Source: Ampelomyces quisqualis (lineage: Eukaryota > Ascomycota > Dothideomycetes > Pleosporales > Phaeosphaeriaceae). From it: a stretch of DNA of 64,000 nt. The position numbers were made by a program, and so were the translations under genes. Each line of letters opens with the position of its first letter. The stretch's first letter is position 1. Positions 44,667-56,883 of the stretch are shown piece after piece. The stretch lies in assembly GCA_018398575.1 (NCBI GenBank), contig JAGTXZ010000008.1, positions 1,426,001 through 1,490,000 on the forward strand, read 5' to 3'. Below the pieces are notes generated by a model that made no database searches, was not told the DNA's origin, and was given only the letters and a program-made list of their open reading frames with translations.

Positions 44667-45240
44667 CTACCTACAATCCTCACATACAGTGCCATCCGGA
44701 TTTCGCTTGACTTCTACGCCTTCAGTGGTCACAGCTGGAGCTTCTGCTTCGTCTTTTACTTCCACCACGACCCTCTCCTCCTTTTGCTTGCCATGCTTGT
44801 CCGAGTGCCCAAGATCGCGTGAGGGATCGATGTGGTCTCTCACCAGCTGCTTCAACACCTTCGTTTCTGCCAAACATCAGCCATAGCTCATTTAATAACA
44901 AGGACCAACCTTGCCTGGAAATCCGGCTTCGGCTTTTCTATCCCACAGTAACACCTTTTTGGCTTCCGCAGTTTGTTCCACACCCTCACCTCCAGGAATA
45001 TACGTCTTCAAACACAGTCAGCCAGTGTGCACCAGCTTGCCTGGGATACAGCATACCCACCAACTCAACAGTAAATAAGCCCCCAGTCGCTGGTATAAGC
45101 GCAATTTCACCAACTTGTGTGCCGAACGTAGAGAGCAGCTCTTGCCCGAAGTATGCCGCACGCAACATCCACCGGCATTGCGTGCAGAATGTGATTGCTA
45201 TACGCGGAAGTGCTACAGGTGCGGTTTGGGTCGACGACAT
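44667..45240 (-). CDS. Rdx-family (SelW/SelT/SelH-like) thioredoxin-fold protein
   Basis: Three exons (45061-45240, 44915-45005, 44667-44866) give 156 residues. Exon 1 carries the Rdx signature ITFCTQCRWMLRAAYFGQEL with redox motif C19-T-Q-C22; family knowledge pairs this with a thioredoxin-like fold. It uses Cys where animal relatives have selenocysteine. Exon 2 gives LLWDRKAEAGFP and exon 3 continues ETKVLKQLVRDHIDPSRDLG, the standard end of the fungal Rdx domain. Intron 1 is GT-AG (55 bases). Intron 2 (44867-44914, 48 bases) must use a GC donor (CCAG|GCAAGG), because only that join yields GFPETKVLK; the nearby GT donor leads to a stop after four codons. The acidic, Lys-rich C-terminal 40 residues end in CEDCR. 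Role: presumably thiol redox; substrate unknown. Confidence 0.9.
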
Positions 45241-46301
45241 AGTTTATGATACACACCTGGGCAGATTGATGGTTTGGGGGTGGAGGAGGTGGGAGGTAAG
45301 ACCTGTGGCTTATCGATAGGTGCTGCGTCATCCGGAGGAGCGTTGAAGCATCGCACCCCCCATACCCTTCGTGCTTGCATGGCATTGTCTTACCAATGGC
45401 TGAGATTCATAGCCTAGCGGCGAATCTACTTACCTGGCAACAAGTACTTGTTGCGGACCAGCTCACTGAACGCTACTTGATATGGATGCGAAAGGGAACG
45501 AGATGCTTCACGGGAAAATGAAAACGATTGCAAGGCTGTGTACTCCGTATATTGCAGGCAATTGTAAGGATTTCACTACCATGCGAAAAAGCGAGAGCAG
45601 GCCAGCTGCGAGCCGAACATAACAATGAAGATATTGTGATTTGGGCAGCATTGGAAAGTATAGGAGGCGTGATATTGTCAAGGCATAAATTGAGGATAAT
45701 TTATTGGACGCGAATTATGCAAGCTCCATGTATGATTGGTCAGAGTCCTGAAATAAGGTACGCATACACATGGAATCAAGGCACGATATCGGGATGCCCG
45801 TTGCTGTCGAGTACCGCGATGTTATCAATAACCATGATGCGTTTGAACCGTCAGGGCAGCCTACAAGCAATTCTGTGGAATAATTGGGGAGTGCTCTGCT
45901 GAAGCAAGAGCAACTACGAGCGTCACTGGGAAGCTATCGAATTTCCGCGCGCGCTGGCCTTGGCTGTTTTGGTCGCTCCGGACCGCAGCTGCCACTCCTG
46001 TGCACATTTCCCTTCTCCTTTTACCTGCTACAAACCTACCAACACCACCTCCCAAAAGCTCTTTGAAATTGAACCACTGTCGTTTGCAAATTTGTTGTGA
46101 GTTGTACCACCCGAGACCCTGTGTAGCGCGGCTGTGCGGTGCGACATCATCGGTTTGCTTGTACATCAACAAATTGGCGGTTTCATCCCAGAGCACACAC
46201 CACTTCATCTACACGTATTCCTCTTCCACGATCGCCATACCTGTCCACCACCATTCAGCTCATACTCTCAGACGCTGACAATAATTTTGTCTGCCGCAGC
46301 C
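45241..46301. other. Divergent intergenic region
   Basis: Promoters of the Rdx gene (minus) and of the long Pro/Ala/Lys-rich gene (plus). TACTCCGTA occurs at 45541. The frame of the plus gene stays open upstream to 46134, but the sequence there (pyrimidine-rich, ending ctgccgcagcc before the ATG) looks like leader or a UTR intron. No other gene seen. Confidence 0.5.
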
Positions 46302-48895
46302 ATGTCATCCGGCGTCCGCAACCTGCGGGCGATGTTTGAGAACCAAAACACTGCATCTCCTGAACCCCGCGGTCGTTCCCCTGGCGACAACACAACAGCA
46401 GAGGAAGACATTCCGACTCGGCCCACGCCCAAAGTGCGGGCATCCTTCATTTCTGTTGAGCCCACTGCCATACCGCCCCCAGATCTAGGCGCGACGAAGG
46501 GCACCCCGACGAACAGCAACGCAGCTCATCGCCGGGAGAGCTTCAGCGTATCGCAAGACAATATCGAGGAGATAAAGGAGCTCAAGAAGGAGGTCAGCCT
46601 AGAGAAAGAAGAGCGCAGGCTGAGTGGGAGTATTGCCGAAGCCGTGCCAGAAGAAGCTGTCGCCTCGCGAGAATCATCTATACCACCACTACCAATTCGC
46701 AACGAGCCAGCGGGAGAGATGCCAAACTTGGGCTCTATCATGAAGGGAGCTGACTTCCCTGAGCCTTCCGCAATCGGAGCAGAGAAGGTACCCATCATTG
46801 CGACGCCACCGCAGCCTCCACAAACTCCTGCGAAGGAGACGAAATCACCGGCAGCCTCCAAAGTCGATGCGCCTGCGCCGTCTGAAACACCCGCGAAGCC
46901 CGAGAAGAAGTCTACACCAGCGACCTCCAAAGCTGACGTACCAGCTCCGACTCCGGTCATGACTGAGCCTGAGCCTATCAAGGCGGAATCAAAGAGCGAC
47001 CCGCCCGCGCCGGCCGAGATGCCCGCTAAGTCAGAGAAAAAGTCAGGGAAGAAGTCAGACAAAAAATCTGCGAAGGCTGCGAAAGCTGAAGTACCAGTAG
47101 AACCACAGGCTACTGTGAAGGCCAAGGAGGAGCCAGCTGCGCCTTCAATCCAAGAAAAGCCAGCGCCCACTCAGCTCCCGACAGAGGCTGAGGAGAAGCC
47201 GGAAGAACCTCTTTCACAAGAGCCAGCCGCACCAACTGAGACTCTTGCAAAGGTAGAGGAGAAATCAGAGGACAAGATTGACCCGGCCCCAGCCCCAGCT
47301 CCAGTTGATGACGCATCAATCGCCACCCAAACTCTGTCCAAGGCAGAGGAAGAGCCACCTGCCGCTCCAGTAGAAGCTACACCCAGTGTCCCAGAGGGCC
47401 CTGCGAAAGTCCAAGAGCCCACCCGACAAGCCGACAAGCCTACCTCCCAGGTCAACGAACCTAGCCCTCGAGTTGACGAACCTACCCTCGAAGTCGACGG
47501 ACCTATTCAAGTCGACGAGCCTACCTCCCAAGTCGATGTGCCTGCGCCGACCGAACCTAAAGCGGACACTGTAGAACAGCTGCTTGCGCTACAGACGGAT
47601 GACGTACCGGCTGATGATCCAGACAAGGCTGGAAACGGAGCACAAGAGGAAGTCTCGCTGAAGCCAACAGACACCGACGCAGCGACTGTAGCAGGTGGTG
47701 AAGCTCTTCCTCCCGTTGTCGAGTCGCTACCTGCAGCAAGCACACCAAAAGCAGCAGCGTCCAAGCCTTTGGACAGCAAGGCAAAGAGCAATACCACACC
47801 TGCGGCGAAGACGAAGCCCGAGCTTAAGAAACCCGCAGTGACTTCTACCTCTACGTCAAAGGTTGCAAGCAGGAGTCCCCTCCCCAAGTCAATTCCGAAG
47901 ACGCCCACTACTCCTAAGCCTTATAGTTCCACAGCAGCAAAAGCGAAAGCCAGTCCTGTGGCAGCGAGGACCAAGCCAGTCGTCACAATACCGTCCACGG
48001 TAAAGACAGATGCGAAACCTACCACCACCAAGGAAGCTACAAAACCCGCTCCCCCAAAGACTACTGGAGCTTCACTTCACCCAGGCGGGCTCTCTGCTGC
48101 TACCGCGCCCACTACCAGCGCAGCTACAAAGGCCAAGACTGCAGCCCCCGAAAACAAGAAGCCAGCCACTGCTAAGCCTGCAGCTACTGCCACTGCCAAG
48201 CCTGCGACTACAGCCACGACCGCTACGTATGTACTTTGCTATTGTGCTCAAAAACCTGCTAACGCTGTTCAAGCGCAAATGTTGGCGGTTTCAAGAAACC
48301 TGCTCCGAAGTCACCTACCCGCCCAGTCAAGCTGCCCTCGCACTTGATTGCACCAACTGCAGCATCGGCTGCGAAGCATGGCGAGGAACAAAAGCTCACT
48401 CGTCACTCGTCCACCACGACTCGCCCTAAGCCTACTGTGCCTGGTACCAAGTCGTCGCGTCCATCTCTTGCCCCAGCAACCACTGCCCCCAAGCGTCCAG
48501 ATTCGCGTGCTTCGACTTCATCAGCTGCACCCAAGGGCGACTTTCTCTCACGTATGATGCGACCTACGACCGCGAGCGCGAGCAAGACGCATGAGAAGCC
48601 TGCCTCTCCACCACGGAAATCCACAAAGGCCACCGCAAGTGTTCTACCAAAGGGCAAGAAGAAGGCTGAAGAGGTAGCCGCCAAGGCAAAGGATGCAATC
48701 ATCAGCAACGGACACGACGCGGAGAAGACTTCGGCCAATGGTGTTCCAGCCAGCGATGAAGCCGCCGGGGCTACCAACCCAGAACCATGCATTGACGAGC
48801 CGTCCTCCGCTCAAGAGCAAGCGACTGCAGATACGCCCGCACTTCAGGCGGATGCATCTGTTGTTGAACCACAGTCTTCAGAGACTGTGCACTAG
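46302..48895 (+). CDS. Long disordered Pro/Ala/Lys/Glu-rich protein
   Basis: Two exons (46302-48226 and 48274-48895; 47-base intron GTATGT...GCTAAC...TCAAG) give 848 residues. The N-terminus (GVRNLRAMFENQNTASPEPR) and the region spanning the splice (ANVGGFKKPAPKSPTRPVKL, PSHLIAPTAASAAKHGE) are the well-ordered-looking, likely conserved parts. Also probably conserved is DFLSRMMRPTTASASKTHEK. Everything between is low-complexity Pro/Ala/Glu/Lys with imperfect repeats, for example variants of the octamer EPTSQVDE at about 47440-47545. No membrane or signal sequence is seen. Architecture and motifs recall fungal cytoskeleton or eisosome-associated scaffold proteins, but I cannot name it. The start is the first ATG after a leader-like stretch. 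Confidence 0.75.
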
Positions 48896-49461
48896 TCGCG
48901 CGAGCGACCACCTCTCTGCGCTTCCGAGCGATGCTTGATAAGAGCAATGAATTTTTTGAACTTCATCTCGATCTTGGTTCAGGATCGGTAATAGTTGTGT
49001 ACTCTAGCGTTATCTTCTCTCACTAGCATTTTCCGGAGCGATTGTTTGTCGAATGGTACACTCATTTGCGGCTGGTGTTATGGGCGGCCTCGTACCAATA
49101 GCCACGCGCGACCTTGGGTGTGGAGATTGGATATCAATCGCTCGGTGCATGAAACAAATTGCCACACAAGCTCTGTAGTCAAGCACGCAGTGAGATGCCA
49201 TCGTATTGGCCATACATTGTTCATAGATCATCAATCCACTATATTCTTGCTCCAAATTCTCCGTCGTACTTCGTCGCCTGCACAGCAGGATACGTGGGTA
49301 CACGCTTGTGCGCGAGATCACCTGATCGACACTCCCGCGGGAAAACTTCCGGTGCCCCAACTTTTCTAATAAAGTAGCGCTGTACGATCCCCAGCGATAG
49401 CAGACCTCAGCGTCGTCCGTTCTTTCGTGTTCAGTTCTTACCTCGCCTCTGTTCACTCGAG
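48896..49461. other. Intergenic region, no gene recognised
   Basis: About 570 bases; presumably the 3' UTR of the preceding gene and the promoter of MEF1. Short chance frames only. Confidence 0.6.
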
Positions 49462-51979
49462 ATGAGGGTCAATTCTCTCGTGCAGGCGCAATCGCTTGCC
49501 TCTAATTGTCTTCGCAGCTCCGCTCGCTCGGCGTCCCGCATTTCTTCACGATGCGCTCTTTCGACCGTCGCAGCTTCTCGCACACCATACACAAACGGAA
49601 CACGAACAGATGCATGGATTTTGGACCAGAAGACACAGCCGCAGCGGAGATGGCAATCAGCAGCTGCACAAGTGTACGTCGAACAAGGCGGATGCATGGA
49701 GGGCTGCGGGGAATGGAAGGCTAATCGACCACTGCAGCTTGGAGCAGGCAAAGCAGGACCCGTCCACTTTGACGCAGGACAAAATTGTCGAGAACCTAGA
49801 TCCCGTTGAGTGGGAACGACTGTCGCGGGTGCGAAACATTGGTATCGCCGCCCACATCGATTCCGGCAAAACAACCGCCACCGAACGTGTTCTCTTCTAC
49901 ACCGGCCGTATCAACAGCATACACGAGGTTCGAGGCAAGGATGCGGTTGGTGCAAAGATGGACTCGATGGACCTGGAGCGTGAAAAGGGCATCACCATCC
50001 AGTCTGCCGCGACGTTCTGTGACTGGGTGAAGAAGAACGACGAGGGCAAGGAGGAGAAATACCACATCAACTTGATCGATACCCCGGGACATATTGACTT
50101 CACGATTGAAGTCGAGAGAGCGCTGCGTGTGCTCGATGGAGCTGTCATGATTCTTTGCGCGGTCAGCGGCGTGCAGAGTCAAACCATCACCGTCGACAGG
50201 CAAATGAGGAGATACAACATTCCTAGGATATCATTCGTGAACAAGATGGATCGTATGGGCGCAAATCCTTGGAAAGCTGTTGACCAGATCAACCAAAAAT
50301 TGCGCATTCCTGCTGCTGCCCTTCAGGTGCCTATCGGACGCGAGGACAGCTTCCTTGGTGTCGTAGATCTGATCAGAATGAAGGCAATATACAACGACGG
50401 TCCAAAGGGAGAGATCATTAGGGAGACTGATGAGATTCCAGCGGATATTGTCGAGCTGTGCCAGGAGAAGCGGCAGAAGCTCATCGAGACATTGGCAGAT
50501 GTCGACGACGAGATTGCTGAATTGTTCTTGGACGAGCAGGAACCCAACATCGCCCAAATCAAGGCTGCCATTCGTCGAGCGACTATCTCCCTGAAGTTTA
50601 CGCCCGTCATGATGGGCTCTGCGCTTGCTGACAAGTCCGTCCAACCGATGCTCGATGCCGTATGCGACTACCTTCCAAACCCCTCTGAAGTCGAGAACAT
50701 GGCATTAGACAAGAAGAGGCGAGAAGCACCAGTCAAGCTCGTCTCATACAACTCTCTGCCGTTCGTTGGTCTGGCTTTCAAGCTTGAAGAGAGCACCTTC
50801 GGACAATTGACATATATTCGAGTATATCAGGGTACATTAAAGAAGGGTATGAACGTGTTCAACGCGCGGTCAGACAAGAAGGTCAGGATACCAAAGATTG
50901 TGCGCATGCACTCCAGCGACATGGAGGAAGTGCCCGAGATCGGCGCTGGAGAAATCTGCGCTGTGTTTGGTGTAGACTGCGCGTCGGGTGATACCTTCAC
51001 TGACGGTGGACTTGGATACACTATGGTAAGCCTTCCCTGACTGTTCTTCTCTACACCATGGCTGACAAAATAGACCTCCATGTTTGTTCCAGAGCCTGTC
51101 ATTTCGCTCTTCATCAAGCCCAAGCACACCAAGGACACACCGAACTTCAGTAAAGCCATGAACCGCTTCACGCGTGAAGATCCCACTTTTCGAGTGCATG
51201 TTGACCCCGAATCGCAAGAGACTGTCATCTCCGGTATGGGAGAACTGCATCTTGACATCTATGTTGAGCGCATGCGCCGCGAGTACAAAGTGGAGGTCGA
51301 GACTGGACAGCCTCAAGTTGCATATCGGGAGACCATCACTAAGCGAGTCGATTTTGACCACACCCTGAGGAAGCAAACTGGTGGTTCCGGAGATTTTGCA
51401 AGAGTCGTTGGATGGATGGAGCCTAGCGAGACCCCCGGAGAGAACAAATTTGAACAGCAAATCACTGGTGGAACCATTTCAGAGAAGTTCTTGTTCGCCT
51501 GTGAAAAGGGATTCAATGCATCAACACAGAAGGGGCCTCTGATTGGTCACAGGGTTCTCGGTGCTTCCATGGTCATCAATGACGGTGCAACGCACCATGT
51601 CGATTCTTCGGAAATGGCTTTCAAGAACGCAACACAACAAGCTTTTCGCAAGGCGTTCCGGAACGGTGCTCCTCAGGTTCTTGAACCACTTATGAAGACT
51701 ACCATCACTGCACCGAACGAGTTCCAGGGTGGCGTTGTCGGCCTCATGAACAAGAGGAACGCTGTCATCAACGACACGGAGATTGGGCCCGAGGATTTCA
51801 CATTATATGCGGACTGCAGTTTGAACAGCATGTTCGGCTTCAGCAGTCAGCTGCGAGCTAGCACACAGGGCAAGGGAGAGTTCAGCATGGAGTTCAGCCA
51901 TTATTCGCCTGCCCCGCCGCAGTTGCAGAAGGAATTGGTCGCAAAGTACGAGAAGGAGCAGGCTGCTAGGAATGCTTAA
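49462..51979 (+). CDS. MEF1: Mitochondrial translation elongation factor G (Mef1)
   Basis: Three exons (49462-49671, about 49748-51025, 51074-51979) give about 797 residues. The first exon is basic and Ser/Ala-rich (SLASNCLRSSARSASRISSR), a mitochondrial presequence. GTPase motifs follow in order: AHIDSGKTT (P-loop), EREKGITI (switch I), DTPGH and NKMD. EF-G domains II to V follow (GMGELHLDIYVERMRREYKV is typical). The enzyme translocates tRNA and mRNA on mitoribosomes. Exon 1 to 2: the donor is 49672 (GTGTAC). The acceptor GAGCAG at 49747 keeps phase, but TTGGAG at 49744 would also work, so one residue is uncertain. Intron 2 (51026-51073, 48 bases) is clean. The length fits the family. Confidence 0.96.
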
Positions 51980-52542
51980 ACGATACCGGGCATAGTTGAG
52001 GATGAATGATCTGGTGGACAACTGGGAGCGGAGGCTTTTGACGATATCATATGACAAACTTTCCGAGGGATTCGGACTTGCATCAGACACGACGGTTGTT
52101 CAGGTGCAGGACGAAGAGAAAATTAGAGTCGAGGTGTACAATAGCTGTACATGTACGTTTGTCTATAGTACCTGCATGATGCAGGGTGAATGATACCATC
52201 TCCAACACACCCAAATTAAATGACAAAACCTATACAGCGCTCTTCCTTGACGCTTCTACTAGTAGCCACGCACACTTCTACTTGCAAACACGAATCTTTC
52301 TGAACCAGCCGTGAAATCCCGCCAAGCCAGACACGGCTTCCTAATCAAGCTTAGTCATTAAGCCGCTCATCCCATCTCACCATCGGCCATCACCACCCCA
52401 TCTCAAATAAACATCACGCCCATGACCCAATCCCCGTGACCAATCCACTCCCCGCACCCCCGCGTCGCAACCGTGACAACATCACACAAAACACAACAAA
52501 CTACCCTACCCTTCTTGGCCCCAACCGACCCCGACCATCAAC
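51980..52542. other. Intergenic region, no gene recognised
   Basis: Between MEF1 and the hydrolase gene, same strand. The last 170 bases are C-rich and purine-poor on the plus strand (caccccatctc, cccgcacccccgc), a typical fungal leader. No other feature seen. Confidence 0.6.
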
Positions 52543-54182
52543 ATGCCCGCCCTCCAACCCATCTTCCTCAAAGCCTACTGGACTCTAGCTATCATCGGCA
52601 TCCTGTGGGCGGGCTTCCTGACAAGTCTGATCAACCCGACGTTACAAAGACAGTAAGTTGTGTTTTGTCCAGGGTGCGCGGTCGACCACGGCTGATGAGA
52701 GGGTGTGTGTAGTGCTCTGTACGCGCACAGGGTGTCGTCGCAGTATTGGGTTGACGTGAGGAATGCTGAGGGGTTTGGGTTTGCGAGTAAGTACGAGTTG
52801 CCTGGGATGGCGTCGGGGGTCCGTGGATGGGAGTGGTTGTCGGGTTGTGGGGTGGTTTGTGCTGATTGGTTGTGATAGAGGGCCAGGTTCAGCCGTTTTG
52901 GCTGAATACGTCGGATGGTGAGAGGCTGTTTTGCTGGCATGTTGTGCCGTTGGATGTGTATCTTGAAAATGAGGATGAGCTGGTTCAGGCTACGACTGCG
53001 GGGGAGGTGGTGGATGGGTTAGAGGGGACGGTGGGTGCGAAGTTGTTGAAGAGAGATGTGGAGAGCCGGGTTGTGGTCAACTTTCATGGAGTAAGTCGTG
53101 TTTTGCTCATGTTTTCCCCTTCTTTCATATCCAAGTTTGCTCTTAGACAGATGCGCTTCCTCCTTGTTTTCTCTCATGTTCGTTCGGTCGTTCTTTGACT
53201 TGATATTCTTGCTACTACTCTTTCATGGCCCGCCCCATTCTGAGCTACTTCAGATCCCATCCTGGTTTCATGCTTCTAAAATCCTACGCAGAACGCAGGC
53301 CATGTCGCCCAAGGTCATCGTCCCTCTACCTACCGCTCCATTTCCGGCATCCCGCATACCCACCTCCTGACATGCGACTACCGCGGCTTCGGACTCTCCA
53401 GCCTCACAAACGCACCACACATGCCCACAGAAAAAGGCATCATCACCGACTCCATCTCGCTGCTATCCTACGTCCAAACCTCTCTCAACCACCCGACCTC
53501 CCGCACCGTGCTCCTCGGCCAAAGTCTCGGAACAGCGGTAACAGCCGCCAGCGCCCTCTACTTCGCCAACCCCTCCTCGGCACAGCTCCCCGCAAATCTC
53601 ACCCACCCGACCCCAAAGCCCACTTCTCACGAGCCCTTTGCCAGCATCATCCTCATCGCCCCCTTCACGGACCTCCCGACGCTCCTCCACACCTACAAAA
53701 TACGCGGCATCCTGCCCATCCTCAAGCCCCTCCGCAGCTACCCGCGCATCGCAACATTTCTCTCCAACCGCATCGTCGACCCCTGGCCCACGCTCCCCCG
53801 CCTCCTCGCCCTCCTCCGCGCCTCCCCACCACTTGCCCCGCTACACATGCACATTCTGCACGCGCGCAACGACGCAGACATTCCGTTCCGCGAGGCAGAG
53901 GCCGTCTACGCGCCGCTGCAATCCCTCATGTTGGCTGGCGAGGGCGTGGCGGCGACAGAGGAGCGCAGAAGCATACATGGTAGCGAGCGGGTGCGGCGCG
54001 GGGCGTTTGCGTACAAAAAGGTCGAGGACGCGAGGGGGCGGAAGAGCGTGGAGTTGGAGGTGGTGAGGTTCGGCGGACATGATGAGGTGGTGGGGTGGGC
54101 GCAGGTGAGTCTTGCGGTTCGACGGGGGTTTGAAAAGGCCGAGGGGGTGAGGAGGGGGAAGGTCGGGTTGGATGTTGAGTAA
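52543..54182 (+). CDS. ABHD12-like alpha/beta hydrolase with N-terminal membrane anchor
   Basis: Four exons (52543-52652, 52713-52786, 52879-53090, 53292-54182; introns 60, 92 and 201 bases) give 428 residues. A membrane anchor lies at about residues 10-30 (YWTLAIIGILWAGFLTSLI). The hydrolase fold then shows the oxyanion-region motif NFHGNAGHVAQGHR (made by joining exons 3 and 4), the strand LLTCDYRGFGLS, the nucleophile elbow GQSLG, an Asp in ARNDADIPF and a His in FGGHDE. These are the catalytic triad and features of ABHD12/ABHD13 and yeast relatives, ER-membrane serine hydrolases acting on lysophospholipids or monoacylglycerols; the substrate here is not known. Intron 3 is unusually long for this genome. 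The stop is 73 bases from the stop of the convergent Swc3 gene. Confidence 0.88.
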
Positions 54183-54255
54183 CCAAGGGTGTGTAGTAGT
54201 GGGGTATCATTGATGTGATCATGTTCGTATAGACGAGCTGCTACTTTGTTGAATT

Positions 54256-56142
54256 TTAGACAAGACTCCTCCTGATGCGTCCTGCCTTTTTCCTGTCCAG
54301 AGCGCTCAATGCAGACCCAAAGTGCGATCCTAGTCCACTAAAGCGCCCATCTAGTGTCGGTGTTGCAGAAGCAGGGGTAACATCTCCGCTTCTGGCTCTC
54401 TTGTCCGCTGTCTCGGCATCTCCATCGCGTGGCAGCCTAAACGCCAGATACGTCTCTCCAGCGCGCTTGCATTTGTCAAAGACCTCGTCCATGTACTTTT
54501 CTACCACGTCTGGAGGTCGTATGGCGCGAACTAGTGCGCTTCTGATCTCGTTGTTGTCAGTGAGCAAGAGAACAGTAACAGGCTGGTAGAATTCGATATC
54601 CGCAACATCTTTCTTCTCGTTGAAGTCTTCGATGCGAGGCTGAGGGACAAAGATAGCGGGTGTTGATGGGGTAGTGACCTGAAAAGGGTTGGTTGGCGTT
54701 TGCGCAAAGCCTATTGTGTTGGGTGTTGCGGCCGGTGTGGCATTCGCGGAGATGGTAGCAGTGGGTTCCAGTACGGGTGTAGAGGATGGCTTCGCGACAG
54801 TATCCTGCTCAGGCTTTGGCTTCATCTTGGTGATCAAGAATGAAATCTTCGCCCCAGACATGTTCGGCAACCATTCCAGAAAACTGTACGAAGGGAAGTG
54901 TAACAAGTCCTTGTTTCCCTCTTCAAACGAGAACACGATGGGTCGATAGCCTACAGGGTGGTGAGAATGGTGTGCCGGCGGTTCTCGTGGGGGATGATAT
55001 TGCTGTTGTTGGTGGTTGTAATTGTTTGGATACGGAGGTTGAGGCTGTGCTGGAATATATGGCTTGGGAGCATGCTGTAGCGGCTGGGCCGGCTGTACAG
55101 GCCGCGGAGGTGGTGGTGGCACTGCGATGGGCTGCGGCGTGGGAGGTGGGGCGACGGCTTTTGGTGTCGCAGATGCTGGCAAAAGCTTGGCTGCTGTCGC
55201 CGCCTCCTCCTTCTTCTGCTTCGCGAGAACAGCCGTGAGCTCGTTGATGTGTGTCTGGAAGAACTCGAGCTGCTCCTTTGATGCCTGCCCAGCTGCCACA
55301 ATCTTCATGACCGACTTGAGCTCGGGATCTACGCCTGCTCTCTGAGCCAGCATGTGAATCACAGGGTCCGGTGCGGGCGTGCTCGCTGGCCCGGGAGCGG
55401 GCGCCGGCGCTTTCTGCACCGGCTTGGGCGGAGGTGGACGCGGCTGAGGCGGTTTTGGCTGGTAAACGGGCTGGCCCTGGCTGTTGTACTGTGTATACTG
55501 GTTCGGCTGGCTGTGCTGGGGCTGGCTGTGGTTCGGCCATGCTCCGTACGAGGGGCCTGATGCCTTCCTGGGCTGCGGTTTCATGATTTCGCGAGGCGCA
55601 AAGAGTCGAATGGGAAACGTGTGGGGTTCTATGACGAGCTGGGCCTGCACCTCGGCGTCCTTGGCCGCGTCCTTGAGCGACGCGTCTCTGCCCAGCTCCG
55701 GGAAGTTCTTCAGGAGATCCTTCTGCCGCGTGTTTCTCGCCTTGTCCTCGTCAGTCCGGTCGGCGGGCTTCTTCGGCTGTGCAAAGTGCTTGTGGAAGAC
55801 GCGGAAGTTGACGCCCGAGACCCAAACGGCACGTGACCGGTCGAGCGATGCGCCGAGGACACCGCTTTGCTGTATGTCTTGCCATTCGGCCGACGATAGT
55901 TCGAGGGGTTGCGGCTCGGGGAGCGTCGGGAGCGGCTGGCCGTCGCTGATTCTCAGCGGCAGTGTCTGCTTCGAGCCTTGGGGGCTGTCGGTCGCAGGCG
56001 TCGAGGCCTTCAAGACGGCGCTCGGTCGTTTGCGCTTGAGGCTGGATTTGGCACCTTTGACCGGCGTCTCTTTTGGTGTTTCCGGTGCTGGAGCTGCCTC
56101 TTCGCGGGCGCGCGCCCTCGTCGACCGTCGCGGCTCACTCAT
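54256..56142 (-). CDS. swc3: SWR1 complex subunit Swc3
   Basis: Single exon, 628 residues from MSEPRRSTRARAREE. The frame is open to 56295, but I reject the upstream Met because that stretch contains two copies of the intergenic 9-mer TACGGAGTA (56189 and 56196). The Swc3 domain covers about residues 60-180 (LPLRISDGQPLPTLPEPQPL ... SGVLGASLDRSRAVWVSGVN ... FRVFHKHFAQP). Swc3 is part of the SWR1 remodeller, which deposits histone H2A.Z. A Pro/Gln-rich linker follows. The C-terminal part (about 430-600) has a second conserved block (PIVFSFEEGNKDLLHFPSYS and DVADIEFYQPVTVLLLTDNN). The N-terminus is basic with likely nuclear localisation signals (KSSLKRKRPS). It converges with the ABHD12-like gene. 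Confidence 0.9.
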   Translation of the reverse strand: MSEPRRSTRARAREEAAPAPETPKETPVKGAKSSLKRKRPSAVLKASTPATDSPQGSKQTLPLRISDGQPLPTLPEPQPLELSSAEWQDIQQSGVLGASLDRSRAVWVSGVNFRVFHKHFAQPKKPADRTDEDKARNTRQKDLLKNFPELGRDASLKDAAKDAEVQAQLVIEPHTFPIRLFAPREIMKPQPRKASGPSYGAWPNHSQPQHSQPNQYTQYNSQGQPVYQPKPPQPRPPPPKPVQKAPAPAPGPASTPAPDPVIHMLAQRAGVDPELKSVMKIVAAGQASKEQLEFFQTHINELTAVLAKQKKEEAATAAKLLPASATPKAVAPPPTPQPIAVPPPPPRPVQPAQPLQHAPKPYIPAQPQPPYPNNYNHQQQQYHPPREPPAHHSHHPVGYRPIVFSFEEGNKDLLHFPSYSFLEWLPNMSGAKISFLITKMKPKPEQDTVAKPSSTPVLEPTATISANATPAATPNTIGFAQTPTNPFQVTTPSTPAIFVPQPRIEDFNEKKDVADIEFYQPVTVLLLTDNNEIRSALVRAIRPPDVVEKYMDEVFDKCKRAGETYLAFRLPRDGDAETADKRARSGDVTPASATPTLDGRFSGLGSHFGSALSALDRKKAGRIRRSLV

Positions 56143-56883
56143 GGTGCAATTGCATGCACCGTGCGCCTGCCGAGGACTCGCATGATAATACGGAGTACGG
56201 AGTATCGAAGCCGGCGACACTCGAAAGTGACGCACGTGAGCAGGTGCGGCCAGAAAGTCAACGCGCCGCACTAGCGCCAAATCCGGCATCGCCAACGCTG
56301 TGGCCCGTGGTATCCATTGTGGACCGAGTGTTTCACGTATGAGCAGGGATGGGAAGTTTGAGGAGTGACATTGTTATAGGAGAAAGTACCTATAATGAGC
56401 GCAAATCACAGAGGGTTGGCATGAAGTGTTCAAGGTTTGCAGCGCATGGTACTCCGTCGGGTGGGATGCATTGAGCTGGAGAGTAATTGGGGATTGGGAG
56501 AATGTCCGTGGCGCTAGGCTAGGTAATGAAGTCAGGAAATAGAATAATTCTTGGGTGTGCAGGACAGATATCCATCATGCACTTCATCACTGAGTATTGC
56601 GCATCATGACAGTGTGTAGTACATATTTCAAAACTATACGTGTATATACAACGTCGGCACGGCGAGGAAGGTCAAAAGCGGCCCTTCTCTAGTGTGCCCA
56701 ACCAGTCCAACACCAAAAATGCAAGCAATGTTATTTGCGTGAGGAAAATGCAGGAACCTTATTCCAGAAGACTTGATCTCAAACCAAGCGCCCACCGTGT
56801 AGAGAAGTTGTTGAAAGGGAGACTGGATAAGTTGTGTACGTCCGTAGATGGCCATCCGTGGTAAAGAGAGTGTGAGGGGGTGT
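56143..56883. other. Intergenic region between two minus-strand genes
   Basis: Upstream of swc3 it holds overlapping TACGGAGTA copies at 56189 and 56196, 47-62 bases ahead of the start codon. Past the LPMO-like gene it should hold that gene's 3' UTR. The 342-codon frame at 56634-57662 is an out-of-frame shadow of the Pro-rich LPMO linker. Confidence 0.6.

Noticed and set aside
56143..56295. Upstream in-frame start of Swc3 at 56295
   Set aside because: The extra 51 codons hold two intergenic 9-mers and look non-coding; MSEPRRSTRARA at 56142 is a natural start.
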